Origin: Brachynemurus nebulosus
Taxonomy: Eukaryota; Arthropoda; Insecta; Neuroptera; Myrmeleontidae
Assembly: GCA_035578155.1 (NCBI GenBank)
Contig: JAPWDM010000008.1
Location: 320,001-384,000, forward strand
Length of the DNA: 64,000 nucleotides
Direction of reading: 5' to 3'
In this document: positions 62,612 to 64,000 of the stretch, one piece after another
How positions within the stretch are numbered: position 1 is the stretch's first letter
How the letters are laid out: each line of letters begins with the position of its first letter
Position numbers and translations under genes: made by a program
Notes under the pieces: model-generated
Told to the model about the DNA's origin: nothing
What the model saw: the letters and a program-made list of their open reading frames with translations, nothing else
Database searches by the model: none

Positions 62612-62660
62612 ATTGTTCTACATGTTTCAGTCATTTAAATGACCATCTTCAGGAAAAATC
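62612..62660 (-). ncRNA. Hammerhead-like motif with long helix II
   Basis: Minus strand TTTTTCCTGAAGATGGTCAT, TTAAATGACTGAAACATGTA, GAACAATT. Helix II GTCATTT / AAATGAC is seven pairs; helix III AC / GT; GUA site; GAA-c-AATT after the site pairs with AGTT-t-TTC before CTGAAGA as helix I with one mismatch. One extra U after A9. Confidence 0.45.
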
Positions 62661-63433
62661 AATAATTCAGTTGTGAAACAACTGAGAAAAAATAATATCA
62701 AAAGGACATAACCTCCAAATATCAAATGGATGTCAAAAATGACAGACGAAATTAAAAGAAATTAAAAATCAAAGAATCAAAAAATTAACGGGCCCCATAC
62801 GAAATAGGGAAAGTCAAAATCATGATAAAATATTAGAAGACGAGATGCGACCAAATACTTACCGTATCCGGAAACATCAAGAATGTAAAATTCCAACGAA
62901 GTCGTAGAAAAAACCGGTATGTCACAAAGAAATTATGTAACATCACAAAAAATTACGAAACTCATTAATTTATTTATTTACACAAATATACCTTTTTAAA
63001 AATTTTCGCGAACCCATTAGAATAATTTTTCTATGATGAGAAGTTAATAAGAAAAAAAATTTATAAAAAAGAAAATTAAAATCGAATTACGCCCCGGTTT
63101 TCATGGCGGTCGTTTTGAAAAATCTTACTGCGAGAATTTCTTAAATTTTGCTCTGAAATTTTTGCTAAACATAGATCGTATAGGCTCTTTTAAAGGCTGA
63201 AAATGCCTTGGAGTCCCAAAAAAGAGACAAAAATAAGTGGCTAGACGTATCTTAAAAAAATAAATATCAGTTTGAATTTGTCTTTCAAGAGCGTGGAGCC
63301 TCAAAAAAGTCCCAAAGCTGAAGTGCTTCTAAAACTACAAATAATATGAGTATTTGCAAAATTATATAAGTGTCACTGAAATATGAATATGGCTTCTTTC
63401 GAGTCGTTTAGCGAATGAAACGGAACACTATAA

Positions 63434-63568
63434 CAGTGGTACTCAAACTTTTTGATCGGCGAGCTCCCTTTGTACCTAAAAATTTCAAAGGACCCTCGAA
63501 ATATGTAGAAAATGAATATGTAATCTGTAATCAATTGTTTCTGCGACTCCCTACTTTGAGAATCATTG
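63434..63568. mobile_element. hAT-type MITE, CAGTGGTnCTCAAAC ends
   Basis: CAGTGGTACTCAAACTTTTT at the left; TACTTTGAGAATCATTG at the right. Flanks CACTATAA (63426-63433) and CACTATAG (63569-63576) are an 8-bp target duplication with one change. A second related end (CAGTGGTTCCAAAACTTTAT) starts at 63577. Confidence 0.75.
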
Positions 63569-64000
63569 CACTATAGCAGTGGTTCCAAAACTTTATAGAC
63601 GAATCCCACCAAACCCCCAAGTCAAAGTAATATATTACACAAATTTAAATTTCATGAATTCCCTCGCTTTTAGAGGAAATTTGACATAATTCAAAGTACA
63701 ATTTGTCGATAATTTCACTCTCTATCGTTACATAAATATCCAAAGAATTTGCCAATGTCGATTCAATCATTTGAAATCAATCAACAGAACCAAAAAAATG
63801 TGAGTTACAAAAAAAATCAAATTTTTTTTTTATGTGTGCTGTGGTTTATTGTTTGGCTAATTTTGGTCGATAATTATTATTAAACAATTACATGTACTTA
63901 ATAAATATTAATAACACATGAATACATATTTGTTTAAATAAAACCATCAAAAAACAAACAAATTTGTTGATGCGATGCACTACGGCGATACGAAATGACC

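Larger units (their letters stand above)
62051..64000 (-). other. Upstream intron of sima (first coding exon not in window)
   Basis: Starts in gene-reverse direction at the acceptor 62051. Contains a hammerhead-like motif (62615-62660) and a hAT MITE (63434-63568). I found no exon that could supply the initiator Met. Confidence 0.7.

Overview
The window is eukaryotic, almost certainly from an insect (at least an arthropod). It is strongly A+T-rich by eye and has one protein-coding gene split by GT-AG introns into small exons, embedded in transposon-derived DNA and (TA)n microsatellites. I cannot name the order or species from the sequence.

The gene is on the minus strand and is the HIF-1alpha orthologue (sima in Drosophila, HIF1A in vertebrates). 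Eight coding exons can be placed with matching reading phases: 62050-61863 (bHLH), 59791-59640 and 57657-57469 (PAS-A), 55078-54816 (end of PAS-A, linker, start of PAS-B), 54729-54623 and 47898-47754 (rest of PAS-B), 3722-3226 (low-complexity start of the oxygen-dependent degradation region) and 264-1 (N-terminal oxygen-dependent degradation domain with an LAPTAG hydroxylation motif; it runs off the window). The initiator exon lies beyond 64000, and the C-terminal ODD and transactivation exons lie before position 1. The introns range from 86 bp to about 44 kb.

The introns hold the rest. 265-3225 has two oppositely oriented copies of a long-TIR MITE. The giant intron 3723-47753 has: a 4.65-kb foldback element with a hAT MITE nested in one arm (4973-9622); a 5-prime part of a TACAGGGTG family; a cluster of a microsatellite-carrying TIR family (about 14 copies in the window); a PIF/Harbinger relic (13426-14204); a piggyBac-like foldback (19536-21295); a 120-bp tandem array (23140-25050); a duplicated composite of two elements (21370-23049 and 26146-27632); an element with an 84-nt near-perfect palindrome (35455-36305); and a dead Tc1-like transposon with IR/DR ends (41309-42898). 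The introns between the PAS exons hold many copies of a TA-flanked MITE (GAGTCCCTATAATAAATAG ends), a 210-bp tandem duplication, a Harbinger-type MITE, foldback elements, and a tRNA-Thr-like SINE pair in perfect inverted orientation.

The most unusual recurring signal is a short motif of the form CTGAnGAT-stem-GAAAC, seen at eight loci on both strands. Several copies can be drawn as minimal type I hammerhead ribozymes, of the kind known from Penelope-like retroelements. No prokaryotic operon, CRISPR array or intact transposase gene was found.
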